Of a stretch of 64,000 bases of DNA, positions 34,784-44,900 are shown one piece after another (position 1 is the first letter of the stretch; each line of letters starts with the position of its first letter). The stretch covers positions 1 through 64,000 of the forward strand of contig JAJYRN010000012.1 in NCBI GenBank assembly GCA_021794095.1, read 5' to 3'. This DNA is from Acidobacteriota bacterium (GTDB taxonomy: Bacteria; Acidobacteriota; Holophagae; Holophagales; Holophagaceae). The notes under the pieces were generated by a model, which was given only the letters and a program-made list of their open reading frames with translations, made no database searches and was not told the origin of the DNA. Both the position numbers and the translations under genes were made by a program.

Positions 34784-35646
34784 GGCTGGCCCTCCTGCTT
34801 CCGGTAGATGGTCTGGCCCAGGGGCTTCAAGCCCATGGTGGCGTCCAGCAGGGATTCCGAATGCCCCACGAACAGGAAACCGCCCGGAGCAAGGTGTTCC
34901 CGGAAGCGGCTCACCAGATTCCGCTGCGTGGGCTTGTCGAAATAGATCATCACATTGCGGCAGAAGATCGCATGGAACCGCCCGGCCGCCATGGGCCAGG
35001 AGGCATCCAATAGGTTCAGCTGCTCGAACTGGACCAGCTGGCGGATCTCTGGGCGGATCCGGACCTTGCCCTCCTGCGCCCCGGTGCCCCGCAGGAAGGC
35101 GAAGCGCCGCCAGGCCTCGTCCAGGTTCTCGATGCGGGCCCAGGGGTACACGCCCCGGGTGGCAGTGTCGAGCACGGCGGTATCCAGGTCCGTGGCCAGG
35201 ATCTCGGCGGGGTGGGCGCCGAAGGCCTGGCGCAGGGTCATGGCCAGGGTGTACGGCTCCTCACCGGTGGAGCAGCCCGCGCTCCAGATGCGGATGGGGC
35301 GGGGCAGGGTGCCGCTCCCGGCGAGCAGTTCCACCAGGCGCGGGAAGTGGTGGGGTTCCCGGAAGAAGCTGGTCAAGTTGGTGGTGAGGGCGTTGATGAA
35401 AGCCACCCATTCACCCGAGGCTGGATCCCGCAGACGCTCAAGATAGGTCTCGTAGGAATCCAAACGGAGGGTGCGCAGGCGCTTGGCCAGGCGGGACTGG
35501 ACCATGGTGAGCTTGTGCGGCGAGAGGGCGATGCCGGAATGCTCATGCAGGAGGTTGCGCAGGGTCTGGAAGGTGGCGGGCGACAGGGGCGGCCGCCCCG
35601 GAAGGAGCTCCGACGGGATGGCCGGATCCGGTCCCCTGGGCGTCAT
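34780..35646 (-). CDS. cheR: Chemotaxis protein methyltransferase CheR
   Basis: 288 residues from ATG 35646 (ATGA overlap with cheA); the longer ORF-track start runs into cheA. The N-terminal helical domain is at ~15-80 (SGIALSPHKLTMVQSRLAKR). The SAM-binding core includes IWSAGCSTGEEPYTLAM and ILATDLDTAVLDTA, and later FHAIFCRNVMIYF. The beta-subdomain loop FLRGTGAQEGKVRI matches the short RGTG form of pentapeptide-binding CheR, fitting the receptor here that ends WESF. It methylates receptor glutamates. Confidence 0.95.
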   Translation of the reverse strand: MTPRGPDPAIPSELLPGRPPLSPATFQTLRNLLHEHSGIALSPHKLTMVQSRLAKRLRTLRLDSYETYLERLRDPASGEWVAFINALTTNLTSFFREPHHFPRLVELLAGSGTLPRPIRIWSAGCSTGEEPYTLAMTLRQAFGAHPAEILATDLDTAVLDTATRGVYPWARIENLDEAWRRFAFLRGTGAQEGKVRIRPEIRQLVQFEQLNLLDASWPMAAGRFHAIFCRNVMIYFDKPTQRNLVSRFREHLAPGGFLFVGHSESLLDATMGLKPLGQTIYRKQEGQP

Positions 35647-37733
35647 GCGGAAACCTGGGCGTTGCCGCTCTCGAGGCGGAGCAGCCCCTGGACATCCAGG
35701 ATCAGGGCCACGCGGCCATCCCCGAGAATGGTGGCGCCGGAAATGCCCTCCACGCGGCGGTAGTGGGTTTCCAGGCTCTTGATGACCACCTGCTGCTGCC
35801 CCAGCAACTCGTCTACCGCCATGGCGGCCCGCTTGCCCTCGGCTTCCACCAGCACCAGGAGCACCCGCTCCTCCGCTGTGTCTGCGGCGCCACCTCCCTC
35901 CAGGATCCGCTGGAGGCGCATCACCGGGATGAACTCGCCCCGGAGGCTGATCACCTCCCGGTCGCCCTTGACGGTGCGAATGTCCGCGCGGCGGCACTGG
36001 AAACTCTCCAGCACCGAGGCCAGGGGGAACACGAAGGTCTCGGGGCCCACGCGCACCGTCAAGCCATCGAGGATGGCCAGGGTGAGGGGCAGGATGAGGG
36101 TGAACGTGGAACCCCGGCCCAGCTGGCTGGCGATATCAATGCGCCCGCCCAGGGCCCGGATGTTCTGGCGCACCACATCCATGCCGACGCCGCGGCCGGA
36201 GACATCGGAGACCTGCTCGGCCGTGGAGAAACCGGGTTCGAAAATCAGGGGGAAGAGCTCCTCGTCGGCCGGCCGTGCGTCTGCCGGCAGCAGCCCCCGC
36301 TCGATGGCCTTGCGCAGGATGCGCGCGGGATCCAGCCCGTGGCCGTCGTCCTTCACCTCGATGTGGATGTGCCCGCCCCGGCTATAGGCCCGCAGGGTGA
36401 TGGTGCCCTTGGACGGCTTGCCCGCCGCGGCGCGCGCCTCGCGGGTCTCGATACCGTGGTCTACCGCATTGCGGACCAGGTGGGTCATGGGATCTACCAG
36501 CATCTCGATGAAGGTCTTGTCCAGTTCGGTGGCCTGGCCTTCGAGCACCAGGTCCAGCTCCTTCCCCATCTGCTTGGCCAGCTCATGCACCATCCGCGGG
36601 AAGCGCGAGAACACCATCTCCACGGGCACCATGCGGATGCCCATGACGCGCTCCTGGAGTTCGCGGGTCTGCCGGTCGAGCTGGAGCAAGGCGACCGCCA
36701 TCCGTTCTTCGCTGCCGGCGCCCCTGGCGGACTGGGCCGCCTGGGCCAGCATGGCCTGGGTGATGACCAGCTCGCCGACCAGGTTCACCAGGCGATCCAC
36801 CTTTTCGGTGGCGACACGAATGGTGGCAGCCTCCGCCTGGTTGCGCTTCTTCTGCTGCTGGCCCAGGGCCCGGTCCACCGCCTCCGGCTTCGCCTTCCCC
36901 GTGGCGATCAGGATTTCGCCCAGGTGCTTCTGCTGGGCCAGAGCTTCGCGCACATCCGCCGGTGGAACGCCTTCCTCGCGCTCCAGGATTTCGCCGATGG
37001 GCGGCACCTGGCTGTCGGGCGTCAGCGGTTCGATCCGGAGGTTGTCGCCTTCGGCGACGAACTCGAAGACCTCCTCCACATCCGCCCGGGGAGCTGCCGA
37101 ATCGAGGTGCAGATCCCAGGCCAAGTGGCAGTCCTCAGGCTCCAGGCTTTCCAGTTTGGGGAGGTGGGCGAGATCCGGCCAGGCCTGGAGGGTTCCCAGG
37201 CGTCCGAGGTCGCGGAACAGCCGCTCCAGGTTCACACCGCGGCGGAAGGCATCCACCGGGGCTTCAAAGTGGATCCGGAACCCGGGCCCGTGGGTGGGTG
37301 CAGGTGGGGGCGGGGCCGGTGCGGGCGGCGCGGGGGCTGCCGCGCCCTCCTCCTGGAGATGGGCCAGCAGCGCTTCCTGGGCCTGCTGCTCCTTGGCCGG
37401 CAAGGGCTCGCTCCGCTGGGCGGCATAGATATGGCTTCGGATCAGATCCACGGCCTGAAGCAGATGCTCGACCAGATCCGGGGTCAGGGCGCGGTGCCCC
37501 TGGCGGACCGGTTCGAGGAAGCTCTCCAGCTGGTGGGTGAACGCGGCGATGGCGGGGAATCCGAAGGTTCCGGCATTGCCCTTGAGGGAGTGGGCGGCGC
37601 GGAACAGGGTGTGCAGATCCTCCGGTTCCACCGCCTGGAGGTCCATGGCCAGCAGCGTGGCCTCCATGCTGTCCGCCAGCTCGACCGCTTCCTCGAAGAA
37701 GGCGTTGCGGAACTGTTCCATGGGATCGGACAT
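35643..37733 (-). CDS. cheA: Chemotaxis histidine kinase CheA
   Basis: 696 residues from ATG 37733, inside the TGATG junction with cheY. The Hpt domain holds the phospho-His in LFRAAHSLKGNAGTFG (~46). A Pro/Ala linker leads to a P2-like domain (~150-235, GFRIHFEAPVDAF). Dimerisation helices, HATPase (DHGIETREARA, DVSGRGVGMDVV) and a C-terminal CheW domain (~560-696) follow. All kinase elements look intact. It phosphorylates CheY and CheB under receptor control in the array. Confidence 0.95.
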   Translation of the reverse strand: MSDPMEQFRNAFFEEAVELADSMEATLLAMDLQAVEPEDLHTLFRAAHSLKGNAGTFGFPAIAAFTHQLESFLEPVRQGHRALTPDLVEHLLQAVDLIRSHIYAAQRSEPLPAKEQQAQEALLAHLQEEGAAAPAPPAPAPPPPAPTHGPGFRIHFEAPVDAFRRGVNLERLFRDLGRLGTLQAWPDLAHLPKLESLEPEDCHLAWDLHLDSAAPRADVEEVFEFVAEGDNLRIEPLTPDSQVPPIGEILEREEGVPPADVREALAQQKHLGEILIATGKAKPEAVDRALGQQQKKRNQAEAATIRVATEKVDRLVNLVGELVITQAMLAQAAQSARGAGSEERMAVALLQLDRQTRELQERVMGIRMVPVEMVFSRFPRMVHELAKQMGKELDLVLEGQATELDKTFIEMLVDPMTHLVRNAVDHGIETREARAAAGKPSKGTITLRAYSRGGHIHIEVKDDGHGLDPARILRKAIERGLLPADARPADEELFPLIFEPGFSTAEQVSDVSGRGVGMDVVRQNIRALGGRIDIASQLGRGSTFTLILPLTLAILDGLTVRVGPETFVFPLASVLESFQCRRADIRTVKGDREVISLRGEFIPVMRLQRILEGGGAADTAEERVLLVLVEAEGKRAAMAVDELLGQQQVVIKSLETHYRRVEGISGATILGDGRVALILDVQGLLRLESGNAQVSA

Positions 37734-38095
37734 CACAGCACCTTGTTCACGACATCCAGCAGCTTTTCGGGACTGAAGGGTTTCACGATCCAGCCGGTGG
37801 CGCCGGCCTCTTTGCCCTTCTGCTTCATGTCCAGACCGGACTCTGTGGTGAGCACGAGGATGGGGGTGAACCGGAACTCGGGCAGGGCGCGCAGGCGCTG
37901 CACCAGGGTGATGCCATCCATGCGGGGCATGTTCACATCCGTGATGACCAGCGACAGCTTCTGGCCCCGGGCGCGCTCCAGGGCTTCCAGGCCGTCCCCC
38001 GCCTCCAGGATGTCGAAGCCGGCTCCCTTCAGGGTGAAGCCGATCATCTGCCGCATGGTGCTCGAATCGTCCACGGTGAGGATGGTCTTGCCCAT
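37733..38095 (-). CDS. cheY: Chemotaxis response regulator CheY
   Basis: 120 residues from ATG 38095 (GGGAGTG upstream); the track's TTG 38113 is less likely. A single receiver domain: acidic pair in TVDDSSTMRQM, phospho-Asp in LVITDVNMPRMDG, Thr in VLTTESG and Lys in IVKPFSPE. It is the direct CheA target and presumably binds the flagellar switch or another output. CheZ is encoded at 26713. It sits between the soluble receptor and cheA. Confidence 0.93.
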   Translation of the reverse strand: MGKTILTVDDSSTMRQMIGFTLKGAGFDILEAGDGLEALERARGQKLSLVITDVNMPRMDGITLVQRLRALPEFRFTPILVLTTESGLDMKQKGKEAGATGWIVKPFSPEKLLDVVNKVL

Positions 38096-38109
38096 GGCGG
38101 TCACTCCCG

Positions 38110-39165
38110 TCAAAAAAGGTCTACGTCGCCGGCGGCCAGGGAATCCCGCTTGACGGCTTTGAAGCGGATCTGCGCGGCCTCGACGGAGGCCAGATCCGCC
38201 AGCAGGGTCTGGAGGGCCGTGCCTTCGTCTTCCCCCCGGTCGAGGCCGGCTTCGAGGGCCTTCCAGGCGGTGGCCTGCTCCTGGAGGTTCCCCAGTTCCT
38301 GCTGGCAGGCCTGGAGGGTCTGGTGCACCAGATCCTCGAACTGGAGGCTGCGCACCACATGGCCGACCTGCTCTTCGATCTGCCGGGCGTTGACTTCCAT
38401 CTCGGCCACCCGATCGCGCACCTTCCGGGTGCTTTCATCCAGGGCCTGGATGAGGGATTCGGAGTCGCCCCGGGACTGGATGGCGATGTTCAAATCCTTG
38501 CTCGCGATGGCCTGTACCTGGCTATCCGTGCGGATCAGGGCTTCCCGGGTGCCCTGGATCTGCTCCTGGATGGTGGCGCTCAGCGCCGTGCTGTGGTCCG
38601 CCAGCTTGGACACTTCCCCGGCCACCACCGCGAAGCCCGCGCCGAACTTCCGGGCGTGGGCGGCCTCGATGGTGGCGTTGAGGGCCAGGAGGTGGGTCTG
38701 CCCTGCGATGTCGCCCAGTTCCTGGAGCATGCCCTCCATGCGGTCCGAACGGGTGCGGATGTCCTCGACTTCTTCTACCAGTTGCATGGAGGATTTGGAG
38801 ATCTCGAGCATGTTGCCCACAAAGGCATCGAGGGTGCCGATGATGCTGGCCGACAGGGTGGCGGTGGCTTCGGTGGAATCCATATTCTTGCCGGTGATGC
38901 GCATGGCATCCTGCACCGAAAGGGCCAGATGGTGCTGGGCCTGCACCCGCGCACTCAGCGTTCTCAACGCTTGTTCCAGGGTCTGGGCCGCTTCGCCCAC
39001 CAGGCTGTCCACCTGGCCCAGCTCCGAGTGGAGGAAGGCCACCTGGCCCTCAAGCATGAGGGCTTCCCGCTGCGCGATCTGGCGCACCAGCGACCGGTGA
39101 GGCGCCGCGACTTCCCCGGTCTGCGCTTCTTCGACCGAGGGCTTCCGCAAGGTCCATGCGGTCAT
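38110..39165 (-). CDS. Cytoplasmic MCP-like protein with divergent tip and CheZ-like motif
   Basis: 351 residues from ATG 39165 (ATGA overlap with the STAS gene); the track's 470-residue version reads into cheW. No membrane segment; long coiled coil. The receptor hairpin tip reads [23 protein letters not shown], versus the usual [18 protein letters not shown], so the Asn, Arg and Glu used in trimer and CheA/CheW contacts are changed. Near residue 285 comes [10 protein letters not shown], which has the Asp-x3-Gln spacing of the CheZ active site. It ends GDVDLF. Possibly a soluble regulator or phosphatase rather than a classical receptor. Confidence 0.78.
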   Translation of the reverse strand: MTAWTLRKPSVEEAQTGEVAAPHRSLVRQIAQREALMLEGQVAFLHSELGQVDSLVGEAAQTLEQALRTLSARVQAQHHLALSVQDAMRITGKNMDSTEATATLSASIIGTLDAFVGNMLEISKSSMQLVEEVEDIRTRSDRMEGMLQELGDIAGQTHLLALNATIEAAHARKFGAGFAVVAGEVSKLADHSTALSATIQEQIQGTREALIRTDSQVQAIASKDLNIAIQSRGDSESLIQALDESTRKVRDRVAEMEVNARQIEEQVGHVVRSLQFEDLVHQTLQACQQELGNLQEQATAWKALEAGLDRGEDEGTALQTLLADLASVEAAQIRFKAVKRDSLAAGDVDLF

Positions 39166-39461
39166 GGCTGGCGCTCCAGAAGGGCGGCCAATCCGAGGGG
39201 CCGGAACCGTTCTGTCCACTCGGCCTTGAGACCGGTCAGCGACAGCGTCGCGCCCTGGGCCTTGGCCTGGCGCTCCAGGGCCAGCAGCAGCTGGAGGCCC
39301 GATAGATCCAGATCGCCAATACCGGAGAGATCCAGCATCAGCGGGCCCTGATGACCGGCGAGGCGGATCCGGAGCGCCTCGAACTGTTCCTGGATGCTGA
39401 ACAGATCGAGATCCCCCTGAAGGGCGAATGGGGCGGGTGAGGGTTTCTTGGGCATGGGCAT
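39162..39461 (-). CDS. STAS-domain protein inside the chemotaxis operon
   Basis: 99 residues from ATG 39461, at a TGATG junction with cheW; its stop overlaps the soluble receptor start. The STAS core is [23 protein letters not shown], with Ser in the expected phospho-acceptor loop (DLSGL). It is the second STAS protein of the operon. It could be phosphorylated by the RsbW-like domain of the 30420 gene, by analogy with partner switching. Confidence 0.85.
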   Translation of the reverse strand: MPMPKKPSPAPFALQGDLDLFSIQEQFEALRIRLAGHQGPLMLDLSGIGDLDLSGLQLLLALERQAKAQGATLSLTGLKAEWTERFRPLGLAALLERQP

Positions 39462-39961
39462 CAAGGGGCGGCGGCCTCGATGGAGTGCAACTCTCCATCG
39501 GACAGAAGGCGGTCGAGGTCAAGGAGGATCAGCATGGATTCGCCGCCCTGGGCAGAGGGTTGGGTGGCCAGGCCCGCGATGAACTCTCGCCCGAGTTGGG
39601 CCTGGCCGCCCAGTTCAGGGGGTGGCTTGATGGCCGATCCATCCAGATCCACCACATCCGACACGGCATCCACTCGGATGCCCAGGGTGCGGCTCAGCAC
39701 CTCGACGATGATGATCACCGGGCGCCCGCCCTCGGGCGGATCCCCGAGGGAGAACCGCTGGCGGAGATCCAGAATGGGCACAATGGCTCCGCGCAGGTTG
39801 ATGACGCCCGGCATGTAAGGCGGAGACTTGGGAATGCGGGTGATGATGGCTTCGGCCTGGATTTCCCGGACCTTGAGGATGGGAATGCCATAGGCTTCGC
39901 CGGCCAGGGCGAAACACAAAACCTGGCTGAGCGTCTGAGCAGCGGATGGAAGGTTGGACAT
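39461..39961 (-). CDS. cheW: Chemotaxis coupling protein CheW
   Basis: 166 residues on the minus strand. Single CheW domain: [21 protein letters not shown], the [24 protein letters not shown] strand pair, and [10 protein letters not shown]. It links CheA to receptors in the signalling array. It begins 27 nt after the MCP stop, so it shares the operon with the receptor. Slightly long for CheW owing to a glycine/glutamine-rich loop near residue 130. Confidence 0.95.
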   Translation of the reverse strand: MSNLPSAAQTLSQVLCFALAGEAYGIPILKVREIQAEAIITRIPKSPPYMPGVINLRGAIVPILDLRQRFSLGDPPEGGRPVIIIVEVLSRTLGIRVDAVSDVVDLDGSAIKPPPELGGQAQLGREFIAGLATQPSAQGGESMLILLDLDRLLSDGELHSIEAAAP

Positions 39962-39988
39962 GGCCTCTCCTGAGTGGCTGCCTGGGTG

Positions 39989-41722
39989 CTAGAAGGATTC
40001 CCAGCTGCCGTCTTCATCATCCTTGGGGGTGGGCACGGGGGGCTTCGTGGCGGACAACTCTGGGCGGGCGGCAGGTCGCTTGAGCACGGGAGCATGGGCC
40101 GCCGGGGCCTTCCTCGGGGCCGGAGCGGTGGCATGGGTCACGGTGGTGTGCTGGGGCTTGGCCTGGCCCCGGCGGACTTCCACCCCCGTCTTGAATCGGG
40201 CTACGACCTCGGTGAGGGCGTGGGCCTGGGCATCCAGGGATTCCGCGGCGGCGGCGGCCTCCTCCACCAGAGCGGCGTTCTGCTGCGTCACTTCATCCAT
40301 CTGCACCACGGCCTTGTTGATCTCGTTCAGGGCGGTGCTCTGCTCCTGGGTGGCGCCCGCGATCTCCTCCACCAGGCTGGTGGCCCGCTGCACGTTGGTG
40401 ACCACCTCCTGGATGGTCTCCCCGGCGTGGGCGGCGACCTTGGTGCCGTCCTGAGACTTGGCCACGCTCTCGCGGATGAGCCCCTTGATCTCCTTGGCCG
40501 CATCGGCGCTGCGCTTGGCGAGATTGCGCACTTCGGCGGCCACCACGGCGAAGCCACGGCCCTGCTCGCCGGCCCGCGCGGCCTCCACGGCGGCGTTCAG
40601 GGCCAGCAGGTTGGTCTGGAAGGCGATCTCATCCACCACGCCGATGATCTCGTTGATCTTGGCGGAACTCTGGTTGATGGCCTCCATGGCGGAGATGACC
40701 TGGCCCACGGCTTCGCCGCCCTCCTGGGCCACCTTGCGGGCCCGGCCGGCTTCCTGGTTGGCGGAGCGGGCGTTGTCGGCGGTCTGGTTCACGTTGGAGG
40801 TAATCTCCTCCATGCTGCTGGCGGTCTCCTCCAGGCTGGCGGCCTGTTCCTCGGTCCGACGGCTGAGATCCTGGTTGCCCATGGAGATCTCGCCCGATGC
40901 GGTGGAGATGGCCTGGGCGCTCTCCTGGATCTGCAACACCATTTCGCGCAGCCCCTCGTTCGTCTCGTTGAGGATGCGGCCCAGGGTGCCAAGTTCATCC
41001 TTGGATCGCACCGCCACCCGCTGGGTGAGATCCCCCTGGGCTACGGTCTCGATCACATCCCCCACGGCCTTCAGGGGCTGGGTGATGCTGCGGGTGGTGA
41101 GATAGGCCAGCACTGCGCCGAGGATGAGGGCCAGCACGGTGCCGGTCACCATCATCATCAGGGCGCTCTGATAGGCCGCCTGGGCTTCGGCGTACTTCGC
41201 CTGCATGTTCTGGTTGTAGTACTGAACGGATTTGGCGAGTTCATCCTGCCATGCCTGTTCGTTGCCGCGGGCCTCGCCCAGCATGAGCTTGGCAGCATCC
41301 TGGTTTTTGCCGGCCTGGGCCAGGGCCATCACCTGACCGTTGGAGGCGCGGGCCTTGGCCTTGGCTGTTTCGATCTCCGCGAAGAGATCCTTGCCACGTT
41401 GGGACTCCTGGCTGGCCTCCAGTTTCTTGGAGGTCTCATCGTAGGAGGCGCGGGCCTTGGCGATGGCCTCCCGGGCGGTCTGCTGATCCGCTGCGTTGTT
41501 CAGGAGCAGGATCGTCCGCATCTCCCGTGAAATGGCGAATACCTGGTCGGTCATGTCACGCGCCATCTTGTCCTGCGCACTGTAGTGGGTGACGATCTGC
41601 TCCATGTTGCCGTCAACGGCTCCCATGCGGTTCAGGCCAATGCCTGCGACCACCATGAGCAGGGCCAGGATGATCCCGAAACCCAGGGCGAGACGGGTTC
41701 CGATCTTCAGGTTCGTGAGCAT
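39989..41722 (-). CDS. Methyl-accepting chemotaxis protein with 4HB-like sensor and CheR-binding tail
   Basis: 577 residues from ATG 41722, with TTGGAGG 4 nt upstream; the track's longer start adds a non-coding leader. TM1 ~12-32, a periplasmic four-helix-bundle-like domain (~35-185), TM2 ~190-212, HAMP, and a cytoplasmic signalling domain with the canonical tip [20 protein letters not shown]. The extreme C-terminus is an Ala/Pro linker ending SWESF, matching the NWETF-type pentapeptide that tethers CheR. The ligand is unknown. First gene of the operon and next to a CRP-like site. Confidence 0.93.
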   Translation of the reverse strand: MLTNLKIGTRLALGFGIILALLMVVAGIGLNRMGAVDGNMEQIVTHYSAQDKMARDMTDQVFAISREMRTILLLNNAADQQTAREAIAKARASYDETSKKLEASQESQRGKDLFAEIETAKAKARASNGQVMALAQAGKNQDAAKLMLGEARGNEQAWQDELAKSVQYYNQNMQAKYAEAQAAYQSALMMMVTGTVLALILGAVLAYLTTRSITQPLKAVGDVIETVAQGDLTQRVAVRSKDELGTLGRILNETNEGLREMVLQIQESAQAISTASGEISMGNQDLSRRTEEQAASLEETASSMEEITSNVNQTADNARSANQEAGRARKVAQEGGEAVGQVISAMEAINQSSAKINEIIGVVDEIAFQTNLLALNAAVEAARAGEQGRGFAVVAAEVRNLAKRSADAAKEIKGLIRESVAKSQDGTKVAAHAGETIQEVVTNVQRATSLVEEIAGATQEQSTALNEINKAVVQMDEVTQQNAALVEEAAAAAESLDAQAHALTEVVARFKTGVEVRRGQAKPQHTTVTHATAPAPRKAPAAHAPVLKRPAARPELSATKPPVPTPKDDEDGSWESF

Positions 41723-41813
41723 GGGGCCTCCAACTGGAAGGGACTGTGGGGAAGGGATTCCATACCGATGCCATCGGCGGATGGTGCCGGGATCAAACAA
41801 ATGTTCGTTCGTG

Positions 41814-41829
41814 TGTGACATTGATCACA
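41814..41829. promoter_or_regulatory. CRP/FNR-family palindromic operator
   Basis: TGTGACATTGATCACA is a perfect TGTGA-N6-TCACA palindrome, the consensus half-sites of CRP and close to FNR-type sites. It lies between divergent genes, 92 nt upstream of the MCP start and ~160 nt upstream of the hybrid kinase start, so it could act on either. No CRP-family gene is present in this window. Confidence 0.65.
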
Positions 41830-41987
41830 GGTGGGTCAAATAGTTGTTGAATCCAACATTAACGATGTCTGAAAACCGGTTGGAGCCTCAATACAGCCAG
41901 CCGGATTAATGGCCTGCTGGCCCTGCCAGAACTCCTGCTCGCCGCCTTTCTGGCCGAAAGATTTTGGAGTGGACCACCGGGGCCCTA

Positions 41988-44900
41988 ATGTCAAACCTCT
42001 TCCAGCCTGATCCTCCAACCCCTGTCGTCCGTAGCTGGGGGCGGGTGTCTTCGATCCGGTCCGCCTGGGTGGTCCTGGCGCTCTGCCTGGTGATCCTCGG
42101 GGGGGGCGGTTTCCTCCTGCAACGGCAGATTCGGAGCGCGCGTCGGGAAGCGCGGCAGGAACTGGCCACCATCGCCGACCTGAAGACCTCGCAGATCGCG
42201 GCCTGGTATGTCAGTCGCGAACACTTCGCGGACCGGATCCAGCACAACCGGATCCTGCAGGATCAGTTCCTGCGGATCCTGGATGGCACAGCCACTCCGC
42301 AAACAAGGACCGACTTGGAAGCCTGGCTGGAGGATCTGCAGGCCGACGGCTACCAGCAGGTGGCGCTGTTCGGCCGCAGTGGCCAGGTGTTCCTGCGGGC
42401 GCCGAAGGCCGCGAAGTCCATCGTGTGGGATGCGACCGATCCGGATTTCCAGAAGGCCCTGGCTGTGGGACACGTTCTGATCCAGCGGCTGCACCGGGAT
42501 GCGGCCGATCCGAACAGCCACTTGAGCGTGTGGGTGCCCGTGACCCAGCGAAAGGGCGGTACGCCGGTAGGCCTGCTGCTGCTCCAGGTGGATGTTTCTC
42601 CGTTCCTGGCGCCCTACCTGGCCACTTGGCCCCACACCAGCCCTACGGCTGAAACCCAGCTGGTGGAGCGGATCGGCAATGATGCGGTCTATCTGAACGA
42701 TCAGCGCTTTCAGCCCGGAACGGCATTGACGCTGCGGATCCCCATCGAGGGCCATGCGGACCATCCGGCCGTCATGGCGGTGCTGGGCCGGGAGGGCCTG
42801 GTCACGGGCCGCGACTACCGGAATGTGCCCGTGCTGGCGGTGCTCCGCAAGATTCCGGGCACCCCATGGTCCCTGGTCGCCAAGGTGGATCAATCCGAGA
42901 TCTATCGTTCCGCGCGCCAGGAGAGCTGGACCGGAGCCCTCATCCTGCTGATGATGGCGGGGCTGGTGGCAAGCGGTTCCGCGCTCCTCTTCCGCCAGCG
43001 TGCCCTGAACGAGGCCCGCGAGCTGCTTCAGCTCGAACAGGAAGCCAAGGCCTCCAATGAGCGGTACCGCCTTCTGATGGAGCGGGCCAACGACATCATC
43101 CTGGTGCTGGGCCGGGAGGGCCGCATCCTGGAGGCCAACGCCCAGGCCGTGGCGGCCTACGGGTACTCCCATGAGGAACTGCTGCGTCTAACCATCCTGG
43201 ATCTCCGGGAACCTGAAACCCGGGAGATAGCTGCGCTTCAATTGGCGCGGGTCCAGAAGGGGGAAGCCCTGCGCTTCGATGCGCTGCACCGCCGGGCCGA
43301 TGGCGCCGTGTTCCCGGTGGAGGTCTCGTCCACGCGGATTCCCATGGGTGAGGATGCGGCCCTGTTGAGCTTCATCCGCGACATCACTGAGCGGAAGGCG
43401 CAGGAAGACGCTCTGGAGCGCATGACCCGGCTCTATGCGGCGCTGAGCCAGGTGAACCAGGCCATCGTGTGGTCCAAGGATCGGCAGGCCCTGCTGGACA
43501 AGATCTGCGAAGTGATGGTCGTCTTCGGGACGTTCAGCATGGCCTGGATCGGGTGGGATGATCCCGGAACCCATCAGGTGCGCGTGGAGGCGCACTATGG
43601 AGACCGCTGGGGCATCCTCGACCGGGTGACGGTCCGCAGCGATGACACCCCGGAAGGCCGCGGCCCCCTGGGGACCGCCCTCCGGGAAGGACATCCCTGC
43701 CTGCTGAACGACTACCAGGGCGCGTCCGAATCGGCCCCCTGGCGCCAGGAGTTGCAGGCCTCGGGACTGGCTTCGATGGCGGCCTTCCCGATCCGGCAGG
43801 GCGGCGCGGTGGTGGGGGGGCTCGCCGTCTATGCCACAGGGAAGGACTTTTTCGGCCCCCATGAGGCTGCGCTGCTGGAAGAGGCCGCCGGAGATGTCTC
43901 TTTCGCCCTGGATCACCTGGCCAGTGAGGCGAAGCGCCTGGAGGCGGAGACGGCCCTGTGCGAACAGGAGCGCTTCCTGCGCGAGGCGGAGGAGGCGGGC
44001 GGCGTCGGTTGCTACACCTGGAATCTTCCAACCGACCGGTGGATTGCCACGCCCGCCCTGGAACGCATCTTCGGCATCGGGCCCGACCATCCGCGGGATC
44101 TCGCGGGGTGGCTGGCGCTGGTAGAGCCTTCCCATCGGGAGGCCCTGCGCGCCCATGTGGACGAACGCCTGGCGCAGCATGGCCCCTTCGATTATGAGTA
44201 CCCCATCCGCCGTCCCCTGGATGGGCAGCTCCTCTGGCTTCGCGGCACGGGTGAATTCCGCTGGGATGAGGCCGGTCAGCCTCTGGCGCTCACGGGCGTC
44301 ATTCGCGATGTCACCGACCGGAAGGTCCGCGAGCTGGAACTGGCGCGGACCAACCGCCTCTACGCTGCCCTCAGCCAGGTGAACCAGGCCATCGTGTGGG
44401 CGAAGGACCGCCAGGATCTGCTGGACCGGGTCTGCCGCGTCCTGGTCGAACAAGGTGCCTTCAGCATGGCCTGGATCGGCTGGGAGGATCCAGCGATCCA
44501 GCGGGTACGGGTTTCCGCTTCCTTCGGGGATGCCCGCGGGATGCTGGACCGCGTGGTGGTGCGCACGGACGCTTCCCCCGAAGGGCGCGGGGCTGTGGGC
44601 CCGGCCATCACCCAGGGGCGTCCCTCAGTATTCAATGATCTCTTGGGAGATCCGCGTTCCGCGCCCTGGCAGGCGGAGCTAGCCGAGTCCGGGTTTGCGT
44701 CCATGGCGGCCTTCCCGGTCCAGGAAGGCGGGGCGACCCGGGGGGCCATTGCCGTCTATGCCGCCGAGAAGGATTTCTTCGCCGCGCCTGAAGTGGCGCT
44801 TCTGGAAGAGGTGGCGAGGGATCTTTCCTTCGCCCTGGACCACCTGGCCAGCGAGGCCGAGCGGCGCGCCGCAGAAACGGCGCTGCAGGCTTCCGAGGAC

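Noticed and set aside
35763-38153. 796-residue plus-strand ORF
   Set aside because: Antisense to cheA and cheY, whose active sites are intact; low-complexity shadow product.
39974-41530. 518-residue plus-strand ORF
   Set aside because: Antisense to the MCP gene; Gly/His-rich shadow.
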